Source: Paraspadella gotoi | Lineage: Eukaryota > Chaetognatha | Reading direction: 5' to 3' | DNA: 64,000 bases | NCBI GenBank assembly: GCA_051294375.1 | Contig: CM119269.1 | Location: 19,753,936-19,817,935 of the forward strand | In this document: positions 40,745 to 53,273 of the stretch, one piece after another | Numbering within the stretch: position 1 is the first letter of the stretch | How the letters are laid out: the number at the start of each line of letters is the position of its first letter | Notes under the pieces: generated by a model | The model's input: only the letters and a program-made list of their open reading frames with translations | Database searches by the model: none | Told to the model about the DNA's origin: nothing | Made by a program: the position numbers and the translations under genes

Positions 40745-41933
40745 GCGAGTCATGAGTCTTGGGTGTTTGGAGTTGGAGCTGTCTCATTAAAACTAAATGT
40801 TCAGAATTTTACTTTGACATTTTTAAAAAAAATTTTTTGCTTTTATAGAAAAAAATATTTACATAAAAAGGCTTTTTAAGGACGTGGAAAGTAAAATTTG
40901 ACATGTATACTTTATACATTATGTCATTTTAATTTTCACAAACCTTTTTTTCCATTTTTATACCTCTTCATTAGATTCGACACGAATAAATAAATCGGTG
41001 AAAAAAAAATTGTAAAGACGGGTCGTTTTCGCCGAGTCATTAGCACATTAAGAACGAAACTATATTTTTTCAACGTTACAACTAAGGTACTACTATTTTA
41101 CAGTATTTTTTTCTAGATATAATGCAGTTTTTTTCGAGACCCTGAAATCAATCCTTTTTCAGTTTTTTCAGTTTTGAGAAAACGTTTTGCTGAAGGTGGA
41201 GGAACATTAATTAAAAAGGCGAAAATAAAATATTGGAATGGTATTAATATTATTAGTTTTGGATCTTCTTAGTGTGGGATATTCTAGTGTTGGATGTATG
41301 TTCTAGTGTTTGATATAAAATTTATTTTTCTTTTGTGTCGTTGGTTATTTGTTATTAGTTATATTATGAAATTGGTACAGCCATATAAAAATTCTCCATT
41401 CATTTAATAAATAAGCTATCTTGCCCCTGACTTTGTACAGGCTTGGTGGTTTAACGCCTCATCACTCTTACAAGATAATGACATAGCAGGTCCCTGCAAG
41501 CTTTCAATCAATTATGTTATCATGTAATTACGTCATCTTTTGTCATTTGAATTTATTCTGTTTATTAAATCTTACGATCCTAAAGATTTCCATCATTTAC
41601 GGCTTTTTATGTTTTGTTTTACATTTAAAGGCACTACATTAAAAGTTGTTGTTGTCGTTGTGTTGTCTTTCTTGGAATCTTTAGAAAAAAAAAGGGGACA
41701 AATATCGAATAAAGAACTTGACTAAGGATTATTATTGTGATTCGCGTCTATTAATCTAAGATTCGATTCTGTTCGTTTTAAGCGAAAGAAAATAACGAAT
41801 TTCGATAAACGAATTCACGAAGGCGAGGATTTCGGAAGAGTTCATGTCCTCTCTTGTGGGAGTACAATGCATAGAAATCTCTCTCTCTCCCTCTCACTCT
41901 CTCTTTCTATCTCTCTCATTCTCTCTCTCTCTC

Positions 41934-41983
<50 letters not shown>

Positions 41984-42159
41984 CTTCCATCCTTGAATTT
42001 ATTTAAAATCATTCTTCTTTCTCCTTTTTTTCCAAAAACTTTATCACTTTCTCTTCTATCAACTTTTCAAAAGAAAAAAGTCATTTCCAGAAATGTTTCT
42101 CTTTTTTCCTCGAAAACGACGAAATTTTGGAAGAGTTATTCGCCTTTGGAGCAACTTCT

Positions 42160-42190
<31 letters not shown>

Positions 42191-45100
42191 GTCGTGCAAA
42201 ATCGTGAATAAACGATGTGAGACGAGACAAAGATGACGAGACGAATAAGTCGAATAAGTTGAATAAGTCGAATAAGCCTAATATATATATATTTATATGT
42301 ATATTTATATATATATATTAAGTAATAAGTCGACAAGCCCAAAAATCAGGTAAAAAACAATCTCGGTAACGACGTGGAGATCAGTAATGACGTCAATGAC
42401 CGACTCGGTTATTGCTCTCCTGTTATTTTGCTAATTTTTGCTACAGCATTAATATTAACATCTATAAAAGTTAACTAAGTTAACTAGCTTGATTGTTAGA
42501 TCACCTCACAATGTTGGTTAAACTTTGAAAATGTATTAAAGATGCGCTCCTTTCAGCTGCTTTACCGTTCCTGACGTCAAGGACATTTCAACTGTTTTTG
42601 CACCTGAGCTGCGTTGATGCTCGCACTGTTGAGTGCTTTACTTATGGAATTTTCAATAGGAGATGGGCAGGGCCCTGACTGTTTTTGTGTTTTCAACAGG
42701 GAACAGGATAAAGGGAGATTGAATGAACCCTCGTGTTCGCTCCATGATGGTTTTTGTTAAACGAAGCGCTATTTGCTGAGAGAGTGCGAGTGAGTGAGAG
42801 AAAAAAAAGAAAGAGAGGGAGAGAGAAAGAAAGTTAAAAAAGAGAGAGAGAGAGAGAGTGGCAATTTTGCCCTCAAGAGAGAAAAAAAAACTATTCCATT
42901 CTCTCTTTTTTATTTTCTTTCTCCTTTTCATTTCTCCATTTTTTATTCAGTTCTTCTTTGTATTCGCCGGCGGAGCAGAGGGAAAAGTAGGCAGAATAAA
43001 AAATTCCAACTCTTTTATAGCACGAACGGAAATTTTCAGTCAGAATACGAAAATATGGGAGCCTAATAAAAAAATGAAGTAAAAAATAGTATGAAGAAAA
43101 AATGTATTTATATTTTGATGTTATAGCGGATTTTTCACGATCTAACACAAAGGAGTAGTTTTTTTTTAAATTATATATAACACAATTTGAAGAAGCCAGC
43201 AGCTCTGTGAGAGATTTTGATTTGCTATGAAATCTTATTACAGCATTATGAGTGAAAAGTCAAGGAGGCTTTCTTCACCATAGCTTTTCCAAATAGCAAA
43301 ATAGCTTGTTTATTAAATGAATGGATTATTTTTATTTGGTTTTTGTTTTTTGTTTGTTTTGTGTGATTCTTCGTCGATTGAAACAAAATGTCACGAAGTC
43401 CGTTCAGAACAAAAAGGTCTCAATATCGATTAAATCGACGGCGACGAGTTTCCCTTCTTGTTTCCTTTTGTTTCCTTTTGTTTTTTTCTTCATTTATTTT
43501 TTTTTCCTCACTCATTTTAATTGCAAACAAACAGGAAAATTAGAAAAAAAAAGTTTAATGTTGTTTAATTAAAAGCATCTATTCTTCCTGGTTGTGACGT
43601 TGCTTTGGCTAATGGATTGGCGAAAGGACCCTTCGTATTTGGACAGCTACTTTCATGTGTACATAAAGTATTATATATATTGTGGCTAAAGGCGCTCAGA
43701 TCTAATGAGCTAACCGGTCAAGACTGCACTTCAGGACAAATTTCTATTATAGCCCGATAAGTATATTCGGTATTGTTATGAAGTTCTAAAATTCTTTACT
43801 TGTCAGTTGAAAAATCGTCGTCGTCGTCGTCGTCGTCGTCGTCATTGACTCTTTTATTTGTAGCCGTGAACTATATTTCATCACATTCATCATCATCATC
43901 ATCATCATCATCATCGTCGTTGTCCTCTTTTGTTAACCAGCGATAAAAAAATAATAAAAAGGTAGAAACGTTGAGGTTGACAATGCAAATGACAGTGATG
44001 ACATTGACGTCGCCAAGACGACGCCACGACAAAGCAAAGACCGATGGGAAACTCCCGTTTTTGATTTCGTTTAAATGTCGTTGCCATGGAGATGAGTGGA
44101 GAAAGGAAATAGAGAGAGAGAGTGAGAGAGAGAGAGAGAGTGAGAGAGAGAGAAAGGCTATTTCATATTCAATTCATCCTGCTCACACTTTACATTTTAA
44201 TGAACTGACAAAGAAACGTCAAAGTACACGTTTTTTTTTTCTGCATATAACGTAAATCGGAAAGAAAAAGGAGACGGGACGTCGGTGCAAACGTCGATTT
44301 TTCCGCGCTTTTTTCTTTCTATATCCATTTGATTTTTTTTATTTTTTTTTTATTTTTTTTTGCAAATCTTTTTGTCGTACAGATCCATTTGTACCCTCTT
44401 ACTGACCTTATTTTAAATAAAATTACAAGTTACACAAATATATGTTTTTTATTGCGAATAACTTGTTAATATGATTATATTTTAGTAAATTTTTTAGAAA
44501 TTATTATTTAATCCCTTTCACAACAGAAGGCTATATTTCTTAGATCCGCAAAATATTTCCTATTTCTTTTTTCGTTTTAGATCTTAGTTGGCAGAGTTTT
44601 ATAGTAGCGGATTTCTGAATCGATTTTCCCTTCGATTTTGCGGCAACTTTATTCAGCAGGAGAGAATAAAAGGGAAAGGAGACAAAAAAAAAAAATCCGG
44701 AGATGGAAAAAAAAAATATCGCGATAAAATCGGAGAAGTAGAGAAGAAGCGGGGAGAAAAATATCGCGTTTGATATGCATCGAAGAGACTAAGTCTAAGA
44801 GAAAGATAAGAAAATTCTATAACGTGAAAGTTCTTAAGAATATATCCTTGAGTTCTATGCGCGATATCCTCGGTAGGGTTTGTAACGAGATTTTAACGGG
44901 AATCCGTGTGAAAGAAAAGAGAAAAAAAATGGCCAATAATTCGTTGTTGTAAATTCCCTCTGGAAATCTCGATTCGACCTTCGGAACTCGATTTCAATCC
45001 TTATCTCCGCTTTTTAACTTCGCTTAATCTCTTTCTTTTATAATTGTTTAACTGAAATTAATTTCACTCCTTAGTCTACTCTCTAATTAACACGTTTAAT

Positions 45101-47528
45101 CTCACTCCTTTTTTTTTAAATCGTTTATTCACTTTAATTCACTCCCACTCTCCCTTTAACTGGGCTTAATATCAACACTCCTCTTTTAAACGTTCGACTT
45201 CATTAATTTTACTTCTCTCATCTTCGCGTCCTAATTCATCACAACCTCCGTTTTGGCGTTAACTCGTTAATATGATTCTTTAATCTGTACTCGGGATTAA
45301 TTTCCTTTCGCCAGTCTTTCCCTAACCTCTCATTTCCTTCTTTTCTCTTTTCATTTTCTTTAAATTCGCTTGATTCGATCTTTCACACTCGCGTTTAATT
45401 CAACTCGATCTCTACCTCTTACCCTTTCCTCTGCCGCTTCGCTGACTTCGCTTTTATTTTTTCACCTCATGTAAATTGAAACTTTCTTCCTTCCAATTAT
45501 GAATATCAAAGCTAATTTTATGATAAATCCTTCCTGATTCAACATTTTTAAATTCACCCTAACTATCAAAACACCAAATCACCCAACTCATTTCCTCCCT
45601 CGTAAAATAACGAGCAAAAAAAAAAATTTTAAAAAAATTAAAATTAAAAGAAAAAAATATCGGAATCGATTTTCTTTTTTTTTTTACTGTGAAGGAAAAT
45701 GTCGCTAAAAAGCTAAATGACCGGAGGCGCTAATCGAGGTGGACTGATTGTGGAAATGACCACGTAGTCAATAAAAGGTGACCACAGTAACTTTTAACAA
45801 AGGTCACCAACAGAGTCCACGGGTTCGAACGAGCCCGAAAGACAGCCTTCTTCACAGCTTGCCAAATCTTCGTCTTTTTCTTTCACTCAACCGCCTCTCT
45901 CGTTCCTCACTTTCCGTCTCGCCTTTACCGAAACGACTTTCCTTCTTTCACCTTTTTTTTCACTTAGCAGCGACAGAGATTTTTACAATGAGAGGGACTC
46001 AGTTGCGAAGGCACATTTTAGCGGCCAGAGAGAGAAGGGGATTCCTAGTGCACCTGCTATGGCGAAGTCCCTGAAATTCTTGACACCAGAAGACCTTGGG
46101 TCTTGAGATTAAGAAAGGACTTTGAACAGCAGGCACTTGGAAACTCCAGATGAAACTTACGAACAGAGGAAGTGGAAACTTCGTAATCTCGAACCGCCTC
46201 TCTGCCTCGTAGCTGTAGCAGCTGCGCAAGTCTTGTCACGATGGCTTTTATGCAACTCCGTTCCCCGCTCGAACTCGTCATCCGCTCGGTCAGGATATTT
46301 TTAGAGTTAATCCTCTCAAAATGTTATTAGAAATCTGTCCAGGCCGACAGCAATAAAATCGGCGACTTCGAAGTTGTCAATCGTTTCGTCGTCGTCGTCG
46401 TTGTTTCGTCGGCCCGTCTTTGACCTTGTCGTCGTCCTTGTCATTTACTATCCCTTTAGACATTGTATTTAAGCTATCTTTGTAGCCCTTGTCAGTGTTC
46501 GTCGCTCTCATTTTTCGTTGAGGTTTTTTTGTTTTTTTCAGTCGTCTTCATCCTCATCATCTTTGGCCATCAGTCGTCGTTAGTCGTCGTGTCTCATTTT
46601 ATTTTCGCTTCGTTTCGGTCATCCCCTTTGCCAATTTTCTATTCCCATTTCCTAATTCATTCCACTCTCGTCGGGATTTTTTAAACATTTTCCCATCTGC
46701 ATCCGAGAGTTCCCATCTCTTCCCATCTCTTTCCTTCGATCCGATTTTCCTATTTTAATTTCCTATTTTTATTTTTTTTCCCCCTTTTTCATTTTCGTCT
46801 CATTTTTCGACTATTCCGTCGCGAGGTGAAAGTTAATTTGATCTCCGGTTGAGAGAGATATTTTGAGACACAGGAAAAAGGACAGGAGAGAAGAGGAGGA
46901 GAAAATAAAAGGAAAAAAAAAACATAGGGAACGTAGCGAAGAAAGGTGGTCGGTTCAAAAAACGGTTGAATAGAGAATTGAGAAGGAAAAAAAAATTTAA
47001 AACACGACGATGAAAAGAGGGAAAAAAGAAAAAAGGATGATGGAATAAAGTTGGGAAAAAAAGAGGAGGAGGAAAGGAAAGTGGAGGAAAGAGGAGGAAA
47101 GGAGGAAGGGTGAAGTTAATTTGGTCTTTTCCGATTCCGGACATATGCGCGAGATGGAAACCAGAGTGGGAATGGAGAAGACGAATGATGAGAGAGAAGA
47201 GGGAAAGAGAATGAGGGTAATCCGTAAAAGAAAGAGAGGATGGGATTGGAAGGAAGAGGTGGTGGATTGGTTATTCGATAAAGGCAGGAGGAAGGACGGG
47301 AGGGGATGAAAGAGAAGAAGTAAAGGAGACGAGGAGGAATATCGGGAGGAATTCGAGGAGAACCAGAAGTTTTCGCCGTCGGAATGCAAATGACATCGAA
47401 TGACAAACGACAAACGTCATCAATCTCGAAATTCGTCAGCAAAACGCAAAACGTATCGTGCCATTAGTTTTCGTCAGGATTACGCCCTTTCATGACGTGG
47501 ATCTCTTAATGAAATTTATACTTGTCAT
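40745..47528. other. Non-coding part of duplication copy 1
   Basis: No gene recognised in this or the matching 51828-58750 stretch. It holds CT, GTC, ATC and GA microsatellites, AT-rich segments and purine-rich segments. The open frames near 46000-46300 and 57170-57520 are present in several frames in both copies and do not agree between them once indels are considered. Confidence 0.6.
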
Positions 47529-47801
47529 TGTGGATAAGGCGCTAAGTGGCTGAGATGACTATCCGTAACTTCTATAACCCCCTTTAGTAGCCATGGAACG
47601 GGTCCTGGCTTGGAACAGGCTTGAGGGGTTGCCACGCCCCCAGGGCGGCTTACTGGCGTCCTCAACGCTTCCGCAGGGTAGGTACCGGTTGGGATTGAAC
47701 CCGGTACCTAGTGGTCATGAGCTGATGGTTTACTCAATAGCACCGGTCGGACTGAAGGTGTCATGCTTATAGGCGGGTGAACCTCGGCAAGCCCGACTAC
47801 A
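47529..47801 (-). mobile_element. tRNA-derived SINE-like insertion, present in only one duplicate copy
   Basis: The homologous site in copy 2 (near 58755) reads cttgtcatctcgg without this 273-bp piece. Here the insertion is bracketed by tcat on both sides (47525-47528 and 47802-47805). Its minus strand contains ggttcaatccc, matching the RNA polymerase III B box (GGTTCRANNCC), within a tRNA-like T arm (taggtaccgg paired with ccggtaccta). A degenerate A-box-like stretch lies about 45 bases upstream. No poly-A tail is obvious and the target duplication is short, so another non-autonomous class is possible. Confidence 0.6.
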
Positions 47802-48105
47802 TCATCTCGGAATTCTTTATTCTATCGTCTCATTGCGAGAGAATCCAAAGGCTTCTTTGTTTATCTCCGCCGTAAAATGTTATCAATTTGTGAGTTTGAA
47901 CATTTCGTTTCGAGTTGACGTCAAAGTCCAAATTAATTTGTTCATCTAAATCGAGTTATTCCAAGATTTTTCGTTGAGAGGGAGAGACAAAAAATAGAGA
48001 TATGGTACAGCAACAGATATCGGATGAAGAAAAATAGAGATTTGGTACAAGGAAACAGATGATCGAGAGCAAAAAAATAGAGGATTTGGTACAGGCAAAA
48101 CAGAT

Positions 48106-48658
48106 ATGTCGCGGTGGCCACAGTCTGTGGAAAATTTTATCACGCTCTTTCTCATGCCAAAATTCTTTATCTTGTGACCAAAATTTTTACTCTGTCTAAT
48201 TACTAACATATGCCTTATATTCAAAAGAACATAAGTTTTTTACCATGACTGTTTTTAATCAGTAAGATCGCAAAGATAATCAAAATATGTAAAAAATCAG
48301 GCTAAAAGTAGCTTAAAAACGGTACAAAAATTTCATACCATCGTCATTGTAAATTAATCTGGGTTTACAACTTGTTGATTAAAAAAAGTTATAGTTCAAA
48401 CTCCAATTTTACACTAGAGATCAAGAGCTATCTTTTAAACCTATATTTTTTTTCATTTAAAGGAAATTTAAGGCATAACAATCACCCAATATCTCTAAAT
48501 CAGAATGACAAAACAATATTGCTTTTTTCAGTTTTTGATATTCATTTTGTGGCTGTACTGTTGGCCGTTTTAAGAAAGATCTAAGAGACATTTTGGGAAA
48601 GCATCTTCTTAGAACTTTAGGTAGAAATTTTTTAAAATATTTTAAAATTTAGTATACA
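48106..48658. other. Short unique segment between duplication copy 1 and the gap
   Basis: AT-rich, nothing recognised; not present after copy 2, where the sequence diverges near 59010. Confidence 0.6.
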
Positions 48659-48683
48659 NNNNNNNNNNNNNNNNNNNNNNNNN
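48659..48683. other. Assembly gap, 25 N
   Basis: Fixed-length N run separating the two large duplicate copies. Confidence 1.
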
Positions 48684-48977
48684 TTTTTTTTTTGTGGGGG
48701 GAGCATTGAATTCGAAATTCCATCTTTTGGGGGATTTAGAGATTTGCGACGTCAACAAAAAAATGACGAGATGAAATCGTTAAAAAATTTTTAACTTCAT
48801 CATTTTTTCCCCCTCGTCACCCAAATTCTGGCGAGGGAGAGCCTTAATCCTTTCATTTCTCATCTACTTTTTTTCCGTCAGTATTCCTAAATATGATTAA
48901 ACGCAACGCAACAATGTTTACAATCTACATTTTCGTCTACAACCATTCCACCCAGAGTAATGTCCTCAGCAACTCAC

Positions 48978-49097
48978 TTTGATATTGAGGTTCCACTCAG
49001 TTTTGTAGGAATGATCCAAACTAATTCGCTCGTCGGATGAGATTCGTTTTTCTTGGAGAGTCAAAACCGTTCCGGTGCTGCGTTGAAGCCAGAGAAC
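48978..49097 (-). CDS. Lachesin-like gene, Ig1 middle exon (best copy)
   Basis: A 120-nt exon with an acceptor after ctctccag and donor gtgagt, phase 0 on both sides, encoding 40 residues: VLWLQRSTGTVLTL, then the ERISLDHSYKTEWNLNIK end. This is the C-to-E strand part of a V-type Ig1 as in lachesin/DIP proteins (VAWVxxxTxxVL...RxSxxHxxxxTWxLxIK). It joins in phase to 37631-37711 (DVNERDRGEYEC), completing the Ig1 second half. The signal-peptide exon and start of Ig1 must lie further upstream on the minus strand and were not found. Confidence 0.85.
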
Positions 49098-49629
49098 CTG
49101 GAGAGACAACACGACTGGTGATGTTTATAATATAAAAAATAAAAAGTCAAATTAATTAGGTTGAGGAGAAACGATTCGATATTAAAATGTTATTATAAAT
49201 TTTGAGAACTTGTCGGACCCAGACAAAATAAAAAATTATTAATAACCTTATAAAAATTACAGGTTTTGAAGACTAACCCATTTTACAATTCCTCGGATAT
49301 ACAGCTAAACTGCTTTGGACGAAAGCCTCTTCATTAGAGACTTAAAGAGTGTCCAGGTCATGTACTGTTCAATTCAATTCAATTCAATTCTCTGTTTGCT
49401 AAAAATCATACTGTATTTGCGACATCCCAAAACGTTGTCGATTTTGAGTTTCAATTTTCTCTTTATCTCTCTATCATCTCTCTTTCTCGAAAAAGTAAGT
49501 ATCAAAGTATCTGGTTTTGATCTGAGAAGTTCAACGACATCGAATCGACGCAGAACTACGAAGAACCTATAATTATACTTATATCTAAACCTGTAATTAA
49601 AATCAGAGATAATCAGGAAAATTAGGAAA

Positions 49630-49665
<36 letters not shown>

Positions 49666-49676
49666 GAGATGATCAC

Positions 49677-49806
49677 TTTGATTTGAGGTTCCGATGGCAG
49701 TTTTGTAAGGAAATGATCCAAACTAATTGCGCGTTTTTTCGTCGGGATGAGATTCGTTTTTTCTTGGGAGTCAAAACCGTTCCGGTGCTGCGTTGAAGCA
49801 GAGAAC
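49677..49806 (-). pseudogene. Lachesin Ig1 exon, third corrupted copy
   Basis: Located in the second 700-bp unit. The donor is damaged (gatcac on the plus strand in place of actcac) and the frame is broken by extra bases. Confidence 0.75.
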
Positions 49807-50528
49807 TGAGAGAACAACGACTGGTGATGTTTAATAATATAAAAGAATAAAAATCAAATTAATTAGGTTGAGGAGAAAACGATCGATTTAAAATGTTATT
49901 ATAGAATTGTAGAACTTTGTCGGACCGCAGAACCAAATAAGCAAAATATTAATACACCTTATAAAAATTATCATGCGTTTTGAAGACACTACCATTTACA
50001 GATTCCTACGGATAATACAAGCTAAGCTGCTTTGGACGAAGCCTCTTTATTAGAGACTTAAAGAGTGTCCAGGGTCATTACTGTTCAATTCAATTCTTCA
50101 CGTTTGCTAAAATCATATGTATTTGCGACAATCGGCCAAAAACGTTGTCGATTTTGAGTTTCAATTTTCTCTTTATTGCTCTATCATCTCTTTCTCGAAA
50201 AAGTAAGTAATCAAAGTATCTGGTTTGATCTGGAGAAGTTCAACGACATCGAATCGAAGCGAGCGAATACGAAACGAACCTATAATTATACTTATATCTA
50301 AACCTGTAATTAGAATGCAGAGATAATCAGGAATGTTGAAAATTGGAAAATCAGAGAGAGAGAGAGAGAGAGAGAAGAGAGAAGAGAGAGGAGAGAGAGA
50401 AGAGAATCTCGGTTGGCGGTTTTGTCCTACGTATAAAGTGTTTTTTCGAAAAATATTAAGTAATAAGAAGATATAAATTATAATATATTAGCAACACAAT
50501 TTTGGCGAGAATTTTTATCCACTGCACA

Positions 50529-51827
50529 ATGAACAGCGACNNNNNNNNNNNNNNNNNNNNNNNNNCAAACCCCAAGTTTATTCAAGTCACAACCATTTCC
50601 AGCGCCATTTCGCCACTATTCTATGGCGCGAATTAATTCGGTCCGTCGAAGCGTTGCCCGCCTTCGACAACGTCTTGGATCTGGGATGCGGCAGCGGCGA
50701 AGTCACCAGGAACTTGGCGGCATTTCTCGCCGCTCTGCAGAGGTAGGCTTGCAGATGACGTGTTGTTACAAGGAATAAGGATCTTAACAATTTTCGTGTA
50801 TCATATTATAAAAATGGAGGGAAGTGACGCCAGTGACGCCAGGCGTATATAGGATTCTCCACAATATTATAATTTAAGGCAACCAATCCTTGGCGTTAAA
50901 GATATTATCTAGAGTCATTGACTTTCAGAAATGGACCGTGTTTGGTTATCGGCATCGATTCTTCGCCGGAAATGATCGATTTTTGTCAAAATAATCATCC
51001 GGTCTCCTCCGCCCACGGCATAGTATCAAAAAGCGGCTTCGCCTCCACGAATGACTCCGCCCTCTCACCGATTACGACCTTCGACTTCCGCGTGGCCGCC
51101 TTCGACCAACTCTTTCCCGAAGACTGGAAGTGGTCTTCAACCTTCGATCTGGTAACGTCTCATTTGGCGCTTCAATTTGCTTCGGACTTGACACCAGTCT
51201 TCGAGAACATTAGTTTAACGCTGCGAAGAGAAGGACAGTTTCTGCTGATGTTCGCGGCCGAAGCGCCGGAACAATTCATCATAGGTGAGGAAAGAGATAA
51301 CAATAGTATTGGTTGCGCGTTCGATCGTTAAATTAACTCGGCGAATATACATTAAAACTGCTTTTAGCCGGCCAACGAACGGCATTAAAATGGCCGCGTT
51401 ACGTACCCGCAAACGTGATGGATAATTTCACGCCAGTCACATGTCAACTCAAAGGGGAAGACAAAAAATTCGATCCTTTAGTCAAAATTAAAGAAATCAT
51501 TTCTGCCGCTGGACTCGAACTGCACTCCTGCAAGTTCGAAAGGTAAAGTAATAACGACGCATAACTTTGATGATGTATGAAATACATTGTAAGTATATTG
51601 TATAATTTCGTAGGGAGTTGTATGTTTTTCCGAACTTAGTGGAACTGCGCGGAATCCTTGAGGCCCTTTACCCCCACGTCCGTTACGTCCCGTCAGAGAT
51701 GAAAGAAGAGTTAGTGGACGAACTGTTGGAAGAATATGGGAAGGCGTGCCTTTGGTTGGAGAAGTGCGGCGAGAAAAAGGCAACTTGGCAAGGGGAATTA
51801 TTGGTTGTCCACGGGGAGAAGCCGTGA
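50529..51827 (+). CDS. Juvenile hormone acid methyltransferase-like SAM-dependent methyltransferase
   Basis: Four exons: 50529-50742 (contains a 25-N gap near the start), 50929-51284, 51368-51542, 51614-51827 (TGA), phases 2/1/2 all consistent; about 310 residues. The N-terminus has the JHAMT-like PKLYSSHNHFQRHF pattern with the conserved Gln. Motif I is VLDLGCGSGEVTRNLA (SAM binding), followed by VIGIDSSPEMIDFC with the acidic residue that contacts the SAM ribose, FDQLFPEDWKWSSTFDLV, and a ...FLLMFAAEAPE strand. Family members methylate juvenile hormone acid or farnesoic acid in the cytosol of endocrine tissue. The LHW of insect JHAMT is LQF here (SHLALQFASD), so the substrate may differ. 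The gene likely lies antisense inside a lachesin intron. An AATAAA lies at 52080. Confidence 0.85.
50541..50565. other. Assembly gap, 25 N, inside methyltransferase exon 1
   Basis: Falls four codons after the start Met. Copy 1 shows that few or no bases are really missing here. Confidence 1.
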
Positions 51828-52079
51828 AGCTAGGTCATGAAGACTTTGGGTGTTTGGAGTTGGGAGCTGTCTCATTAAAACTAAATGTTTCAGAATTTTT
51901 ACTTTTGACATTTTTAAAAAAAAATTTTTTGCCTTTTTATAGAAAAATATTTACATAAAAAGGCTTTTTAAGGACGTGGAAAGTAAAATTTGACCTGTAT
52001 ACTTTATACATTATGTCATTTTAATTTTCACAAACACTTTTTTTCCCATTTTTATTACCTCTTCATTAGATTCGACACG

Positions 52080-52085
52080 AATAAA
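52080..52085 (+). terminator. Possible polyadenylation signal AATAAA
   Basis: 253 bases after the methyltransferase stop and conserved in the other duplicate copy. Confidence 0.4.
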
Positions 52086-53004
52086 TAAATCGGTGAAAAA
52101 AAATTGTAAAGACGGGTCGTTTGCGACGAGTCATTAGCACAATTAAGAGCGAAACTATATTTTTCAACGTTACAACTAAGGTACTACTATTTTACAGCAA
52201 TTTTTTTCTAGGATATAATGCAGTTTTTTTCGAGACCCTGAAATCAATCATTTTTCAGTTTTTCAGTTTTGAGAAAACGTTTTGCTGAAGGTGGAGGAAC
52301 ATTAATTAAAAAGGCGAAAATAAAATATTGGAATCGGTATTGAATATTATAGTTTTGGATCTTCTAGTGTGGGATATTCTAGTGTTGGATGTATGTTCTA
52401 GTGTTTGATATAAAATTTATTTTTCTTTTTGTGTCGTTGGTTATTTGGTTATTAGTTATATTATGAAATTGGTACAGCCAATATAAAAATTATCCATTCA
52501 TTTAATAAATAAGCTATCTTGCCCCTGACTTTGTACAGGCTTTGGTGGTTTAACGCCTCCATCACTCTTACAAGATAATGACATAGCAGGTCCCTGCAAG
52601 CTTTCAATCAATTATGTTATCATGTAATTACGTCATCTTTTGTCATTTGAATTTATTCTGTTTATTTAAATCTTTTACGATCCTAAAGATTTCCAGTCAT
52701 TTACGGCTTTTTATGTTTTTGTTTTACATTTAATGGCACTACATTAAAAGTTGTTGTTGTCGTTGTTGTTGTCTTTTCTTGGAATCTTTAGAAAAAAAAG
52801 GGACAAATATCGAATAAAGAACTTGACTAAGGGATTATTATTGTGACTTCGCGTCTATTAATCTAAGATTCGGATTCTTGTTCGTTTTAGCGAAAGAAAA
52901 TAACGAATTTCGATAAAACGAATTCACGAAGGCGATGGATTTCGGAGAGAGTTCATGTCCTCTCTTGGTGGGAGTACAATGCATAAGAAAATCTCTCTCT
53001 CTCC

Positions 53005-53056
<52 letters not shown>

Positions 53057-53233
53057 CTTCCATCCTTGAATTTATTTAAAATCATTCTTCTTTCTCCTTT
53101 TTTTTCCAAAAACTTTATCACTTTCTCTTTCTATCAACTTTTCAAAAGAAAAAAGTCATTTCCAGAAATGTTTCTCTTTTTTCCTCGAAAACGACGAAAT
53201 TTTGGAAGAGTTATTCGCCTTTGGAGCAACTTC

Positions 53234-53234
53234 T

Positions 53235-53271
<37 letters not shown>

Positions 53272-53273
53272 GT
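53234..53273. repeat. (GTC)n repeat, longer than in the other copy
   Basis: Present at 42160-42190 in copy 1 with about four fewer units. Confidence 0.9.

Larger units (their letters stand above)
38326..48105 (+). repeat. Large direct duplication, copy 1 (about 9.8 kb)
   Basis: Matches 48684-59000 base for base except for very frequent one-base indels, microsatellite length changes and one 273-bp insertion. The left boundary in the other copy is hidden by a gap; the right boundary is after the repeated gatatggtacaaggcaaac words. It contains the lachesin Ig1 exon copy at 38617-38746 and the broken methyltransferase copy. Outside these, the copy holds AT-rich DNA, CT tracts (41878-41985), GTC repeats (42160-42190, 43815-43842) and no other gene. 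Confidence 0.95.
48970..50400 (+). repeat. Internal tandem repeat of about 700 bp (2 units)
   Basis: Units at about 48970-49665 and 49672-50400 both contain the lachesin Ig1 exon region, the gactggtgatg intron start, the tcggaccc stretch and end in a GA tract. The corresponding part of copy 1 (38610-39371) has one unit. The piece is flanked by two 25-N gaps, so a gap-filling artefact is likely. Confidence 0.85.

Noticed and set aside
43681-43740. tRNA-like A-box words (tggctaaaggcgctcag), also near 54824
   Set aside because: No B box and no cloverleaf could be drawn, so no tRNA gene is claimed.
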